Source: Pseudomonas chlororaphis subsp. piscium
GTDB taxonomy: Bacteria; Pseudomonadota; Gammaproteobacteria; Pseudomonadales; Pseudomonadaceae
DNA length: 64,000 bases
Reading direction: 5' to 3'
NCBI RefSeq assembly: GCF_003850345.1
Contig: NZ_CP027707.1
Coordinates: forward strand, 1,240,001 to 1,304,000
A program made the position numbers and the translations under genes. Shown one piece after another: positions 1 through 10,007 of the stretch. Positions within the stretch are counted from its first letter, which is position 1. Each line of letters opens with the position of its first letter. The notes under the pieces are model-generated. The model ran no database searches, had not been told where the DNA came from, and saw only the letters and a list, made by a program, of their open reading frames with translations.

Positions 1-1354
1 CGGGGTTGCCGAAGTAGGTCGGCAGGCCGTCCATGCGCGCGGCACGGATGTTTTCCCAGCTCGAATCGGTCAGCAGCACGCGACTGCCCAGTTGTTGCAG
101 GGCCTTGCCGATGGTCCGCGCCGGAGCGTTCGCCCCGACGATCAGGAAGCCGCTCGGCGCCGGCTCCGCGACCTTCAGCAGGCGGGCCAGCGGCCGCGCG
201 GTGGCGCTTTGCAGCACCACGGTGCCGATGATCACGGCAAAGGTCAGCGGCACCAGCAACAGCGCGCCTTCATGGCCGGCCTGGTCCAGGCGAATGGCGA
301 AGATCGCCGAGACAGCCGCGGCAACTATGCCCCGCGGCGCGATCCAGGCCAGCAAGGCGCGCTCGCGCCAGCTCAGGTTGGAGCCGGCGGTGGACAGCAG
401 CACGTTCAAGGGCCGGGCGATGAACTGGATCACCAGCAGCAGAATCAACACCAGCGGCCCCAGAGCGATCAGGGCGTTGAGGTCGAGGCGCGCCGCCAGC
501 AGGATGAACAGCCCGGAAATCAGCAGCACGCTGAGGTTTTCCTTGAAGTGCAGGATGTGCCGGACGTCGACGTCCTTCATGTTGGCCATCCACATGCCCA
601 TCAGGGTCACGGCCAGCAGCCCGGACTCATGCATCACCTGGTTGGCGCCGATGAAGATGCCCAGCACCGCCGCGAGCGTGGCCAGGTTGTGCAGGTATTC
701 CGGCAGCCACTGGCGGCGCATGACGGTGCCCAGCACCCAACCGCCGACGATGCCGAACAGGCTGCCGCAGAGGATCACCCCGCCGAAGGTCATCAGGCTG
801 TGCTGCAGGCCCTGGCCCTCGGCGCTGGCGATGATGAAGCTGTAGACCACCACCGCCAGCAGGGCGCCGATCGGGTCGATGACGATACCTTCCCAGCGCA
901 GGATGTTGGCGATCGACGCCTTGGGCCGGACCACCCGCAGCATGGGCACGATCACGGTGGGCCCGGTGACCAGGGTCAAGGTGCCGAACAGCAGCGCCAG
1001 CAGCCAGTCGAAACCCAGCAGCCAGTGGGTGGCCAGGGTGATCACCGCCCAGGTCGAAAGGGCGCCGATGGTCACCAGCCGGTGCACCACCTTGCCGATC
1101 TCGCGCCATTCCGACAGGTGTAGGGTCAGGCTGCCTTCAAACAGGATCAAGGCCACCGCCAGCGACACCAGCGGCATCAGCAGCGGTCCGAACAACTCTT
1201 GTGGGTCGAGCCAGCCCAGGACCGGGCCGGCGAGAATGCCGCTCAACAGCAGGAACAGAATGGCTGGCAGTTTCAGGCGCCAGGCCAGCCATTGGCAGCC
1301 TACTGCCGCCACGCCTATGCCGCCAAAGGCCAACAGAATCTGTTGCTCGTTCAT
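1..1354 (-). CDS. cation/proton antiporter with C-terminal TrkA-N-like domain (3' end cut by window)
   Basis: The minus strand is open from an ATG at 1354 to the window edge, about 451 codons, so the C-terminus is missing. The first 380 or so residues are strongly hydrophobic, with repeated membrane helices typical of the CPA (Na+/H+ or K+/H+) exchanger family. After that comes a soluble part with a nucleotide-binding style segment (IVGANAPARTIG) that looks like the start of a TrkA-N/RCK domain. It is expected in the inner membrane, exchanging Na+ or K+ for protons. It is transcribed away from xerD. The ion is not decidable from sequence alone. Confidence 0.85.
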   Translation of the reverse strand, partial: MNEQQILLAFGGIGVAAVGCQWLAWRLKLPAILFLLLSGILAGPVLGWLDPQELFGPLLMPLVSLAVALILFEGSLTLHLSEWREIGKVVHRLVTIGALSTWAVITLATHWLLGFDWLLALLFGTLTLVTGPTVIVPMLRVVRPKASIANILRWEGIVIDPIGALLAVVVYSFIIASAEGQGLQHSLMTFGGVILCGSLFGIVGGWVLGTVMRRQWLPEYLHNLATLAAVLGIFIGANQVMHESGLLAVTLMGMWMANMKDVDVRHILHFKENLSVLLISGLFILLAARLDLNALIALGPLVLILLLVIQFIARPLNVLLSTAGSNLSWRERALLAWIAPRGIVAAAVSAIFAIRLDQAGHEGALLLVPLTFAVIIGTVVLQSATARPLARLLKVAEPAPSGFLIVGANAPARTIGKALQQLGSRVLLTDSSWENIRAARMDGLPTYFGNP

Positions 1355-1461
1355 TGAAGCTCCCTGTTCCTTGAAATAGCGGGCTATGAAAGACTAGCGA
1401 CCCTCTGCACAGTTCACTATTTATTTGCGCCCGGCCTCAAGCCCGCGCCTTTCGAGTATTT

Positions 1462-2358
1462 ATGCCCGCCATCGACCATCCCCTGATAGACCGTTTCCTC
1501 GATGCGCTATGGCTGGAAAAGGGCCTTTCGGACAACACCCGCGAGGCTTATCGCAGCGACCTGGCGTTGTTCAACGGTTGGCTGCAGGAAAAGGGGCTGG
1601 AGCTGGTGAGTGCCGGCCGCGAGCTGATTCTCGACCACCTCGCCTGGCGGGTAGAGCAAGCCTACAAGCCGCGTTCGACCGCGCGTTTTCTCTCCGGGGT
1701 GCGTGGCTTCTATCGTTACCTGCTGCGGGAAAAACTGATTGCCGTGGACCCCACGCTGCAAGTCGATATGCCGCAGCTGGGGCGGCCGTTGCCCAAGTCC
1801 CTGTCGGAGGCTGATGTCGAAGCCCTGCTGGCCGCTCCCGACCTCAGCGAGGCCATCGGCCAGCGCGATCGCGCCATGCTCGAAGTCCTGTATGCCTGTG
1901 GCCTGCGGGTGACCGAGCTGATCAGCCTGACCCTGGAGCAGGTCAACCTGCGACAGGGCGTGCTGCGGGTGATGGGCAAGGGCAGCAAGGAACGCCTGGT
2001 GCCGATGGGCGAGGAAGCGATTGTCTGGGTCGAGCGCTACATGCGCGATGCCCGTGGCGAGCTGCTCGGCGGGCGGCCCAGCGACGTGCTGTTCCCCAGC
2101 CTGCGCGGCGAGCAGATGACCCGGCAGACCTTCTGGCACCGGATCAAGCATCAGGCCAAGGTCGCCGGGATCGGCAAGTCGCTGTCGCCCCATACCTTGC
2201 GGCACGCCTTCGCCACCCATCTGCTCAACCACGGCGCGGACTTGCGGGTGGTGCAGATGCTGCTCGGCCACAGCGACCTGTCGACCACCCAGATCTACAC
2301 TCATGTCGCCCGGGCCCGTTTGCAGGACCTGCACGCCAAGCACCATCCCCGCGGTTGA
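1462..2358 (+). CDS. xerD: site-specific tyrosine recombinase XerD
   Basis: A 298-residue protein, the usual length for XerD. It resolves chromosome dimers at dif together with XerC, under FtsK control. The N-terminal SAM-like DNA-binding domain covers about residues 1-105. The catalytic domain shows the expected set: Arg in ACGLRVTEL, Lys in GKGSKERLVP, HTLRHAF, and the His and nucleophile Tyr in GHSDLSTTQIYTH. The gene precedes dsbC, as in P. aeruginosa. Distinguishing XerD from XerC rests mainly on this neighbourhood. Confidence 0.95.
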   Translation: MPAIDHPLIDRFLDALWLEKGLSDNTREAYRSDLALFNGWLQEKGLELVSAGRELILDHLAWRVEQAYKPRSTARFLSGVRGFYRYLLREKLIAVDPTLQVDMPQLGRPLPKSLSEADVEALLAAPDLSEAIGQRDRAMLEVLYACGLRVTELISLTLEQVNLRQGVLRVMGKGSKERLVPMGEEAIVWVERYMRDARGELLGGRPSDVLFPSLRGEQMTRQTFWHRIKHQAKVAGIGKSLSPHTLRHAFATHLLNHGADLRVVQMLLGHSDLSTTQIYTHVARARLQDLHAKHHPRG

Positions 2359-2546
2359 GTGAGGTGTCGGTCATGACCCGGCAGCGGCTCCGCGCCGATC
2401 GGCAAATGACCGGCTTGGCTCAGCGGGAGCCCGCCAGGCGGGCCTTATGTGGTAGGCTTTGCCGGTTTGCAAAGTGGGCCGTTATGACCCGGTGTTCCAG
2501 TACGGGCGTTCTGACCGTCCCATTTGTCCGCCTTCAGGAGTTCCCA

Positions 2547-3278
2547 ATGCGCGTGACCCAGATTATCGCCGCCGCAGCCGTTGCGTTGGCCAGTACCTTT
2601 GTTATGGCCGATGACGCCGCCGAAAAAGCGATTCGTAAAAGCCTCCAGGGCCTGCAACTCGAAGTCCCGGTAGAAAGCATCAGCGCCAGCCCGCTGCCCG
2701 GCCTCTATGAAGTCAAGCTCAAGGGCAGCCGAGTGCTGTACGCCAGCGCCGACGGCCAGTTCGTGATGCAGGGCTACCTGTTCCAGCTCAAGGACGGCAA
2801 GCCGGTCAACCTGACCGAAAAAACCGAGCGCCTGGGCGTGGCCAAGCTGATCAATGCCATTCCGGTCGCTGAAACCGTGGTCTACCCGGCCATCGGCGAA
2901 ACCAAGACCCACATCACCGTCTTCACCGACACCACCTGCCCGTACTGCCACAAGCTGCACGCCGAAGTGCCGGAGCTGAACAAGATGGGCGTGGAAGTGC
3001 GTTATGTCGCCTTCCCGCGCCAGGGCCTGGGTTCGCCGGGCGACGAGCAGTTGCAGGCGGTCTGGTGCTCGGCCGACAAGAAAGCGGCCATGGACAAGAT
3101 GGTCGATGGCAAGGAAATCAAGGCCGCCAAGTGCGCCAACCCGGTTTCCAAGCAATTCGCCCTGGGCCAGTCGATCGGTGTGAACGGTACGCCGGCCATC
3201 GTTTTGGCCGACGGCCAAGTGATTCCGGGCTACCAGCCTGCGCCACAAGTCGCCAAACTGGCGCTGGGCGCGAAATAA
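2547..3278 (+). CDS. dsbC: periplasmic thiol:disulfide isomerase DsbC
   Basis: A 243-residue protein with a Sec signal peptide (MRVTQIIAAAAVALASTFVMA, cleaved near residue 21), an N-terminal dimerisation domain and a C-terminal thioredoxin fold with the active-site motif CPYC (in TTCPYCHKLH) and a cis-Pro near GTPAIV. It shuffles wrong disulfides in the periplasm and is kept reduced by DsbD. The reading frame stays open upstream to 2355, but the ATG at 2547 is chosen because AGGAG lies at 2536-2540 and the signal peptide begins there. Confidence 0.95.
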   Translation: MRVTQIIAAAAVALASTFVMADDAAEKAIRKSLQGLQLEVPVESISASPLPGLYEVKLKGSRVLYASADGQFVMQGYLFQLKDGKPVNLTEKTERLGVAKLINAIPVAETVVYPAIGETKTHITVFTDTTCPYCHKLHAEVPELNKMGVEVRYVAFPRQGLGSPGDEQLQAVWCSADKKAAMDKMVDGKEIKAAKCANPVSKQFALGQSIGVNGTPAIVLADGQVIPGYQPAPQVAKLALGAK

Positions 3279-3369
3279 TCCTGCGTCGTCGAGCCTTTGA
3301 CGATCATGGCGCGGCGGTTGTGGCCGACGCGTCATTAATAGAGAGCCGTGTGGTTTGCGGCTGTTTTCC

Positions 3370-3392
3370 ACGGCCGACCTAGTGTCGGCCGT
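3370..3392 (+). terminator. hairpin between dsbC and hom
   Basis: A perfect 9-base-pair inverted repeat (ACGGCCGAC / GTCGGCCGT) with a 5-base loop. Only a short TTC follows, so this is a weak intrinsic terminator or an attenuating stem just ahead of the hom ribosome-binding site. Confidence 0.45.
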
Positions 3393-3409
3393 TTCATGGG
3401 GAGTTCAGA

Positions 3410-4714
3410 GTGAATCCGGTCAAAGTGGGCATCTGTGGGCTGGGTACCGTCGGTGGCGGTACCTTCAATGTACTTCAGCGCAACGCCGAGGAAATTGCTC
3501 GTCGTGCCGGGCGTGGAATCGAAGTGGCACAAATTGCCATGCGCACGCCAAAGCCTCAGTTCCAAACGACCGGTATTGCGATTACCAACGATGTGTTCGA
3601 AGTGGCCACGAACCCTGAGATCGACATCGTCATAGAGCTGATGGGCGGCTATACCGTTGCCCGCGAGCTGGTACTCAAGGCCATCGAGCATGGTAAACAT
3701 GTGGTCACCGCCAACAAGGCGCTTATCGCCGTACACGGTAACGAAATTTTCGCCAAGGCCCGTGAGAAGGGTGTGATCGTGGCGTTCGAAGCCGCCGTGG
3801 CGGGTGGTATTCCAGTCATCAAGGCGATCCGCGAAGGCCTGGCGGCCAACCGCATCAACTGGGTGGCCGGGATCATCAACGGCACTGGCAACTTCATCCT
3901 CACCGAAATGCGCGAGAAGGGTCGCACCTTCGAAGACGTGCTGGTCGAGGCCCAGGCCCTGGGTTACGCCGAAGCCGACCCGACCTTCGACGTCGAAGGC
4001 ATCGACGCTGCGCACAAGCTGACCATCCTGGCGTCCATCGCCTTTGGTATCCCGCTGCAGTTCGACAAGGCCTACACCGAAGGCATCACCAAGCTGACCA
4101 CCGCCGACGTGAACTACGCCGAGGCCCTGGGCTATCGCATCAAGCACCTGGGCGTGGCCCGCCGTACCGATGCCGGCATCGAGCTGCGCGTGCACCCGAC
4201 GCTGATCCCGGCCGATCGCCTGATCGCCAACGTCAATGGCGTGTTCAACGCGGTGATGGTCAACGGCGACGCCGTCGGCTCGACCTTGTACTACGGCGCC
4301 GGCGCCGGCATGGAGCCGACCGCTTCGTCGGTGATCGCCGACCTGGTGGACGTGGTTCGCGCCATGACCAGCGACCCGGAAAACCGTGTGCCGCACCTGG
4401 CCTTCCAGCCGGACTCACTGTCGGCGCACCCGATCCTGCCGATCGAGGCCTGCGAAAGTGCCTACTACCTGCGGATCCAGGCCAAGGATCACCCGGGCGT
4501 ACTGGCCCAGGTGGCGAGCATCCTGTCCGAGCGTGGCATCAACATCGAGTCGATCATGCAGAAAGAGGTCGAGGAACACGACGGCCTGGTGCCGATGATC
4601 CTGCTGACCCACCGTGTGGTGGAACAGCGCATCAACGATGCGATCACCGCGCTGGAGGCCCTGCAGGGCGTGGTCGGTCCGGTCGTACGGATCCGCGTCG
4701 AGCACCTGAACTAA
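3410..4714 (+). CDS. hom: homoserine dehydrogenase
   Basis: A 434-residue protein that reduces aspartate semialdehyde to homoserine with NAD(P)H, the branch point to threonine and methionine. The N-terminal Rossmann fold shows GLGTVGGG (residues about 10-17). The substrate region has the typical AAVAGGIPVI and NGTGNFIL motifs. The last 80 or so residues form an ACT domain (HPGVLAQVASILSERGINIES) that normally mediates threonine feedback. The start is GTG at 3410, preceded by GGGGAG. It is followed by thrC in the same direction, so both steps of threonine synthesis probably share a transcript. Confidence 0.96.
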   Translation: MNPVKVGICGLGTVGGGTFNVLQRNAEEIARRAGRGIEVAQIAMRTPKPQFQTTGIAITNDVFEVATNPEIDIVIELMGGYTVARELVLKAIEHGKHVVTANKALIAVHGNEIFAKAREKGVIVAFEAAVAGGIPVIKAIREGLAANRINWVAGIINGTGNFILTEMREKGRTFEDVLVEAQALGYAEADPTFDVEGIDAAHKLTILASIAFGIPLQFDKAYTEGITKLTTADVNYAEALGYRIKHLGVARRTDAGIELRVHPTLIPADRLIANVNGVFNAVMVNGDAVGSTLYYGAGAGMEPTASSVIADLVDVVRAMTSDPENRVPHLAFQPDSLSAHPILPIEACESAYYLRIQAKDHPGVLAQVASILSERGINIESIMQKEVEEHDGLVPMILLTHRVVEQRINDAITALEALQGVVGPVVRIRVEHLN

Positions 4715-4725
4715 TCCGCTTCGTT

Positions 4726-4748
4726 GCGGGAGCCCCGGCGGCTCCCGC
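4726..4748 (+). other. stem-loop between hom and thrC
   Basis: A 9-base-pair stem (GCGGGAGCC / GGCTCCCGC) with a 5-base loop and no run of T after it. It is more likely an mRNA-processing or stability element, or a partial attenuator, than a full terminator. Confidence 0.45.
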
Positions 4749-4776
4749 TTGAGAACTCTTTTTAGAGGAGCCAGTC

Positions 4777-6186
4777 ATGCGTTACATCAGCACCCGCGGC
4801 CAGGCACCGGCCCTGAATTTCGAAGACGTCCTGCTGGCCGGCCTGGCGAGCGACGGCGGCCTGTACGTACCGGAAAACCTGCCACGTTTCACCCAGGAGG
4901 AAATCGCTTCCTGGGCCGGCCTGCCGTATCACGAGCTGGCCTTCCGGGTGATGCGCCCATTCGTCACCGGCAGCATTCCGGATGCCGACTTCAAGAAAAT
5001 CCTCGAGGAAACCTACGGTGCGTTTTCCCACAACGCCATTGCCCCGCTGCGCCAGCTGAACGGCAACGAGTGGGTCCTGGAGCTGTTCCACGGCCCGACC
5101 CTGGCGTTCAAGGACTTCGCCCTGCAACTGTTGGGTCGCCTGTTGGACTACGTGCTGGAGAAGCGCGGCGAGCGCGTGGTGATCATCGGCGCCACGTCCG
5201 GCGATACCGGTTCGGCCGCCATCGAAGGCTGCAAGCGTTGCGACAACGTCGATATCTTCATCCTGCACCCGCACAACCGTGTGTCCGAAGTGCAGCGTCG
5301 GCAGATGACCACCATCTTCGGTGAGAACATCCACAACATCGCCATCGAAGGCAACTTCGACGACTGCCAGGAAATGGTCAAGGCCAGCTTCGCCGACCAG
5401 GGCTTCCTCAAAGGCACTCGCCTGGTGGCGGTGAACTCGATCAACTGGGCGCGGATCATGGCCCAGATCGTCTACTACTTCCACGCGGCCCTGCAGCTGG
5501 GCGGCCCGGCGCGTTCGGTGGCGTTCTCGGTACCGACCGGCAACTTCGGCGATATCTTCGCCGGTTACCTGGCCCGCAACATGGGCCTGCCGATCAACCA
5601 ACTGATCGTCGCCACCAACCGCAACGACATCCTGCACCGCTTCATGAGCGGCAACCAGTACGTCAAGGAAACCCTGCACGCCACCCTGTCGCCGTCGATG
5701 GACATCATGGTCTCGTCGAACTTCGAGCGCCTGCTGTTCGACCTGCACGGCCGCAACGGTGCCGCGCTGGCCGCGCTTATGGATTCCTTCAAGCAAGGTG
5801 GCGGTTTCAGCGTCGAGCAGGAGCGCTGGACCGAAGCCCGCAAGCTGTTCGATTCCCTGGCCGTGGACGACGCCCAGACCTGCGAGACCATCGCCGAAGT
5901 CTTCGCCCAGACCGGCGAAGTGCTCGACCCGCACACCGCGATCGGCGTCAAAGCCGCCCGTGAGTGCCGTCGCAGCCTGGACATCCCGATGGTGGTGCTG
6001 GGCACCGCGCATCCGGTGAAGTTCCCGGAAGCGGTGGAGCAGGCCGGGGTCGGCAAGGCCCTGGAGTTGCCGGCGCACCTGTCCGATCTGTTCCAGCGCG
6101 AAGAGCGTTGCACCGTCCTGGCCAACGACCTGAAGGCTGTCCAGGCCTTCGTCAGCCAGCACGGCAATCGCGGCAAACCGCTCTGA
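4777..6186 (+). CDS. thrC: threonine synthase
   Basis: A 469-residue PLP enzyme converting O-phosphohomoserine to threonine. The PLP lysine is in HGPTLAFKDFALQ (about residue 113). ATSGDTGSAA is the phosphate-binding loop, and the N-terminal MRYISTRGQAP with YVPENLP is typical of the family. The ATG at 4777 has AGGAG eight bases upstream. A strong terminator follows, closing the hom-thrC unit. Confidence 0.97.
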   Translation: MRYISTRGQAPALNFEDVLLAGLASDGGLYVPENLPRFTQEEIASWAGLPYHELAFRVMRPFVTGSIPDADFKKILEETYGAFSHNAIAPLRQLNGNEWVLELFHGPTLAFKDFALQLLGRLLDYVLEKRGERVVIIGATSGDTGSAAIEGCKRCDNVDIFILHPHNRVSEVQRRQMTTIFGENIHNIAIEGNFDDCQEMVKASFADQGFLKGTRLVAVNSINWARIMAQIVYYFHAALQLGGPARSVAFSVPTGNFGDIFAGYLARNMGLPINQLIVATNRNDILHRFMSGNQYVKETLHATLSPSMDIMVSSNFERLLFDLHGRNGAALAALMDSFKQGGGFSVEQERWTEARKLFDSLAVDDAQTCETIAEVFAQTGEVLDPHTAIGVKAARECRRSLDIPMVVLGTAHPVKFPEAVEQAGVGKALELPAHLSDLFQREERCTVLANDLKAVQAFVSQHGNRGKPL

Positions 6187-6206
6187 TCGAGTGGCATCGA
6201 TCGTCA

Positions 6207-6240
6207 ACAAGGCCCGTCTCTGACGGGCCTTGTCTTTTTA
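6207..6240 (+). terminator. Rho-independent terminator after thrC
   Basis: A 12-base-pair perfect stem (ACAAGGCCCGTC / GACGGGCCTTGT) with a 3-base loop, followed by CTTTTTA. Confidence 0.9.
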
Positions 6241-6335
6241 TACACAGGCTGTTTATCGCGGCGCGGCTTCTAAGGACGGGGCTCAAGGAAAGAGCACAAG
6301 GACAGAGCGACGCCGCGTCGAGGATCACTCACAGG

Positions 6336-9300
6336 ATGCTTATGTTGCTGCGCCCGGTTTTCCGCACATTGATGGTTTTGGCGATGCTGTCCCTGGCCCC
6401 GTGCCTGATGGCGGCGCAGAACCTGCCCTTCAAGCTGGTGCCGGCCTTCGTCGAGCTGCAGCCGCTCACCCTGGCACCGGCCGAACGGCAATGGCTGGCG
6501 GGCCATGGCACCTTGAAGGTGGGCATCTCGATCGACGACTATCAGCCGATCGACATCACCCGCGACCGCAACCGTTACCAGGGCATCAGCGCCGACTACC
6601 TGAGCCTGGTGGGCGAACGCCTGGGCGTGTCCCTGGAAGTCCTGGGGTTCTCCGAGCGCGAACAGGCGGTGGAAGCGTTGCGCACTGGGGCGATCGACAT
6701 CCTGACCAGCGCCAACGGCTACGAGCGTGGCGCCGCGGGGCTGCATTTTTCCAGTGACTACATGCCCGACCGCGCAGTCGTGGTGGTGCGCAGGGACGAG
6801 GCGGAAATGCCCGAAGACCTGGCCGGCAAGAAAGTGGTGCTGCTGGAGGGCTATGCGGACGCCAAGATCGCCCATGCCGCCTATCCCAACAGCCAGATCA
6901 TTCTTTCGCCCAATCTGTACAGCGGCCTGGAAGCCCTGAAACAGGGGGATGTCGATGCCTTTATCGGCAATGAAGTGATCGTCCGTGCCTACAAGGCGCT
7001 GCGCCCTTACCTGGGGTTGCAGGTCCGCACTGAAAGCCGGCTGCCGCCGATCGGCTTTGCCTTCGCCACGCGCCAGACCGACCCGCTGCTCGGCCGCCTG
7101 ATCGAACAGGCGCTACAGAGTATCGACGACTCCACGCGGCGGGAGATCCTGGCCCGCTGGACCACCGGGCTGGGCGCCAGCACCGGCGACGAGCGGATCA
7201 AACTGAGCAAGCAGGAGCGCGCCTGGCTGCTCGAACATCAGCATGTGGTGGTGGCGTCCCAGCAGTTTCCGCCCTACGTGTTCAAGGACAAGGACGGCCA
7301 GTGGGCCGGGTTGAACATCGACCTGCTCAGCCGGATTTCGCGCATGACCGGCCTGCAGTTCGTCCAGGAGGAAACCTTCTCCACGGCCCACACCCTGGAC
7401 CTGCTGCTCAAGGGCCGGGCGCAGATGAACACCACGCTGTCGGCCAACGATGAGCGCTGTGGCTTCCTCGACTTCACCCATGCCTTTGGCGGCTCGGCCT
7501 GGGTGTTCGTGGTCCGCGCCGACGACATCCAGCTCAATACCTTCAACCAATTGGCCGGCAAGGTGCTGGCGCTTCCGGCCAAGCATGCGCTGGAGAGTTA
7601 CGTCCGGCAGAACTACCCGAAGGTCCACCTGCGTCTGGTCGACACTTACCTGGATGCGCGGGCCCTGGTGGCCAGCGGCGAAGCCGACGCGACCATCCAG
7701 AACGAAGTCGAGGTGCAGGGCTACCCGGCGAACGGGCTGCGCATCGGTCGCAGCGTCGAGGGCAAGTGGTCGGCCGACGAGTTGTCGGTGCGCCGGGATC
7801 AGCCCGAGCTGCTGAGTATCCTGAACAAGGCCTTGGAAGCCTTCCCGGTGGCCGAGCTCAGCGCCATCCGCCTGAAATGGCTGGGGGTGACGCCGGTGCC
7901 GGTGCCCATGTGGCAGCGGGTGCCGGTGTGGATCTACTGGGTCACCTTCACCGCGATCCTGTTCGGTTTGCTGTCTTTGGCCTGGAACACCCGGCTCAAG
8001 GGGCAGATCCGCCAACGCCTGCAAGCCGAGCAGCGGCTCAACGACCAGCTGGCGTTCAAGCGCGCCTTGCTCGACGGCATCCCCAACCCGATCTTCGTCC
8101 GCGACCTGGCCGGGCGCCTGATCACCTGCAACAAAAGCTACGAAACCCAGACCGGCATGCACCTGGAGCAGATCAAGGGGCTGTGCCTGACCGAGCTGGA
8201 CGTGCTGCCCGAGGCCACGGCCCGACAGCTGCACTGCGAGTTCCTGGAGCAGTTGGAGTCCCAGGCGTCGGTGTTCGCCGACCGTCAGATCGAATCCAGG
8301 AACGGACCGGTGCAGGTCTATCAATGGACGGTGCCGTTCTACAGTGCCCAGGGCGAGTTGCAGGGTCTGCTGGGGGGCTGGATCGATATCACCGAGCGCA
8401 AGCGTCTCGAGGAGGAGCTGCTGGAGGCGCGTCGCGCGGCGGATCGGGCGAACTACGCCAAGAGCGCCTTTCTTTCGACCATGAGCCACGAAATTCGCAC
8501 GCCGATGAACGCGATCATCGGTTTGCTGGAGCTGGAAAAGGAACAGGCACGCCTGCGCGGCATGCCGTTTTCCGATGCCTTGCGCGTGGCTTATCAGTCG
8601 GCGCAGGAGCTGGTCGGCCTGATGGGCGACAACCTCGACCTGGCCAAGATCGAGGCCGGGCATATGCAGCTGGCGCCGCAGACCGTGGCCCTGCGAGGCT
8701 TCTTCGAAGACATACAGCAATTGTTCGAGGTCACCGCGCGCAACAAGGGGCTGCACCTGACGCTGGCCTTCGACAAGGCGGCGGACGGGTTCTACTGGCT
8801 CGACCCATTGCGCCTGCGCCAGGTGCTGCACAACCTGCTGAGCAACGCCCTGAAGTTCACCCAGGCCGGCGAGGTGCGGGTGTCCGTTGAGCGCCAGGCC
8901 GATGAACATGGCGCCGACCGCTTGTGCATCAGCGTGGCCGACACCGGGTCGGGTATCAGCCCGGAGAAGCAGGCGAGCCTGTTCGATCCGTTCATTCAGG
9001 CCCATGTGCAGACGACGCCGGAGCAGGGCGGAACCGGCCTGGGCCTGAGCATCTGCAAGCAACTGGTGGAACTGATGGGCGGCCGTATTCTGCTGCAAAG
9101 CCAACCCGGCATGGGGACCACCGTGACCCTCGAACTCTACCCGGAACAGGTGGTCGAGGCTTTCAGCCAGTCGCCCCAGGTGACCAGCGAACGCCCGCAG
9201 AGCCGTCGCATGTCGGTGCTGGTGGTCGACGACGTGCGGGCCAATCGCATGGTGCTCAGCCAGCAACTGATGTTCCTCGGGCACAAGGTGGTGGCGCTCG

Positions 9301-9917
9301 ACAGTGCCGAGGCGGCGCTGGCGCGCTGGCAGGGCGAGACGTTCGACCTGGTGATGACCGACTGCCACATGCCGGGCATGAGCGGTTATCAGCTGAGCGA
9401 AGCGATACGTGAGATCGAGGCCCGGGAAGGGCATGACGCCTGCCCGCTGATCGGCTGCACCGCCAATGCCTTCGAGGATGAACAACAGCGCTGCGAGCAG
9501 GCCGGCATGGATGAGCTGCTGGTCAAGCCGGTGACCCTGAACCGGCTGGCGCAGATGCTTGCGCGCTTCTTGCCGCCGCCATCCTTCGACATCCAGACCC
9601 TGCGCACCATGACCCAGGCCGACGAGCCGATCCTGCAACGCATGCTGCGCGAGCTGTGGAACAACCTGGGGCAGGAGCAGGCGGCCCTGGAGTCGGCGGT
9701 GCTGGAGCAGGACTGGGGGCGTATCGGCGCGTCCACGCACCGCCTCAAAGGTGTGTGCTGCCTGATCGACGCGCTGCCGCTGGCCCAGGTCTGCATCGAG
9801 CTGGAGGCCGTTGCCCGGGCCCGCTCGACGGCGGTGCTGGCGGAGCACTGGCTGCGTCTTAAGGAAGCCATCGGCTGCTTGCGCAGCGATATCGAGCCGC
9901 ACCTGGGTAGCGATTAA
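6336..9917 (+). CDS. BvgS/RocS-type hybrid sensor histidine kinase with two periplasmic binding domains
   Basis: About 1193 residues. The order is: signal/anchor (MLMLLRPVFRTLMVLAML), two tandem bacterial solute-binding type 3 domains (about 60-290 and 300-520), a membrane helix (about 531-551), a PAS domain (about 575-690), a HisKA domain with His718 in STMSHEIRTP, a HATPase domain (GTGLGLSICKQL), a receiver with Asp1009 in MTDCHMPG, and an HPt domain with His1135 in STHRLKG. This is the four-step phosphorelay layout of BvgS, EvgS and P. aeruginosa RocS1. It should sense a periplasmic ligand and pass phosphate to the neighbouring receivers. An alternative ATG lies at 6342. Confidence 0.92.
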   Translation: MLMLLRPVFRTLMVLAMLSLAPCLMAAQNLPFKLVPAFVELQPLTLAPAERQWLAGHGTLKVGISIDDYQPIDITRDRNRYQGISADYLSLVGERLGVSLEVLGFSEREQAVEALRTGAIDILTSANGYERGAAGLHFSSDYMPDRAVVVVRRDEAEMPEDLAGKKVVLLEGYADAKIAHAAYPNSQIILSPNLYSGLEALKQGDVDAFIGNEVIVRAYKALRPYLGLQVRTESRLPPIGFAFATRQTDPLLGRLIEQALQSIDDSTRREILARWTTGLGASTGDERIKLSKQERAWLLEHQHVVVASQQFPPYVFKDKDGQWAGLNIDLLSRISRMTGLQFVQEETFSTAHTLDLLLKGRAQMNTTLSANDERCGFLDFTHAFGGSAWVFVVRADDIQLNTFNQLAGKVLALPAKHALESYVRQNYPKVHLRLVDTYLDARALVASGEADATIQNEVEVQGYPANGLRIGRSVEGKWSADELSVRRDQPELLSILNKALEAFPVAELSAIRLKWLGVTPVPVPMWQRVPVWIYWVTFTAILFGLLSLAWNTRLKGQIRQRLQAEQRLNDQLAFKRALLDGIPNPIFVRDLAGRLITCNKSYETQTGMHLEQIKGLCLTELDVLPEATARQLHCEFLEQLESQASVFADRQIESRNGPVQVYQWTVPFYSAQGELQGLLGGWIDITERKRLEEELLEARRAADRANYAKSAFLSTMSHEIRTPMNAIIGLLELEKEQARLRGMPFSDALRVAYQSAQELVGLMGDNLDLAKIEAGHMQLAPQTVALRGFFEDIQQLFEVTARNKGLHLTLAFDKAADGFYWLDPLRLRQVLHNLLSNALKFTQAGEVRVSVERQADEHGADRLCISVADTGSGISPEKQASLFDPFIQAHVQTTPEQGGTGLGLSICKQLVELMGGRILLQSQPGMGTTVTLELYPEQVVEAFSQSPQVTSERPQSRRMSVLVVDDVRANRMVLSQQLMFLGHKVVALDSAEAALARWQGETFDLVMTDCHMPGMSGYQLSEAIREIEAREGHDACPLIGCTANAFEDEQQRCEQAGMDELLVKPVTLNRLAQMLARFLPPPSFDIQTLRTMTQADEPILQRMLRELWNNLGQEQAALESAVLEQDWGRIGASTHRLKGVCCLIDALPLAQVCIELEAVARARSTAVLAEHWLRLKEAIGCLRSDIEPHLGSD

Positions 9918-10007
9918 GACTTGTCTTATGGGGCGACCTGCCCTCTGCGATTAACGTACCGGCCCGCTGCGGATTCTCGCCGCTCTCGCCGTATCGGAGG
10001 TCGTTGC

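Noticed and set aside
7113..9902. 929-codon open frame antisense to the hybrid kinase
   Set aside because: High-GC codon use on the plus strand leaves the opposite frame open. The product is rich in Gln, His, Arg and Leu without domains, and the plus strand has clear kinase motifs.
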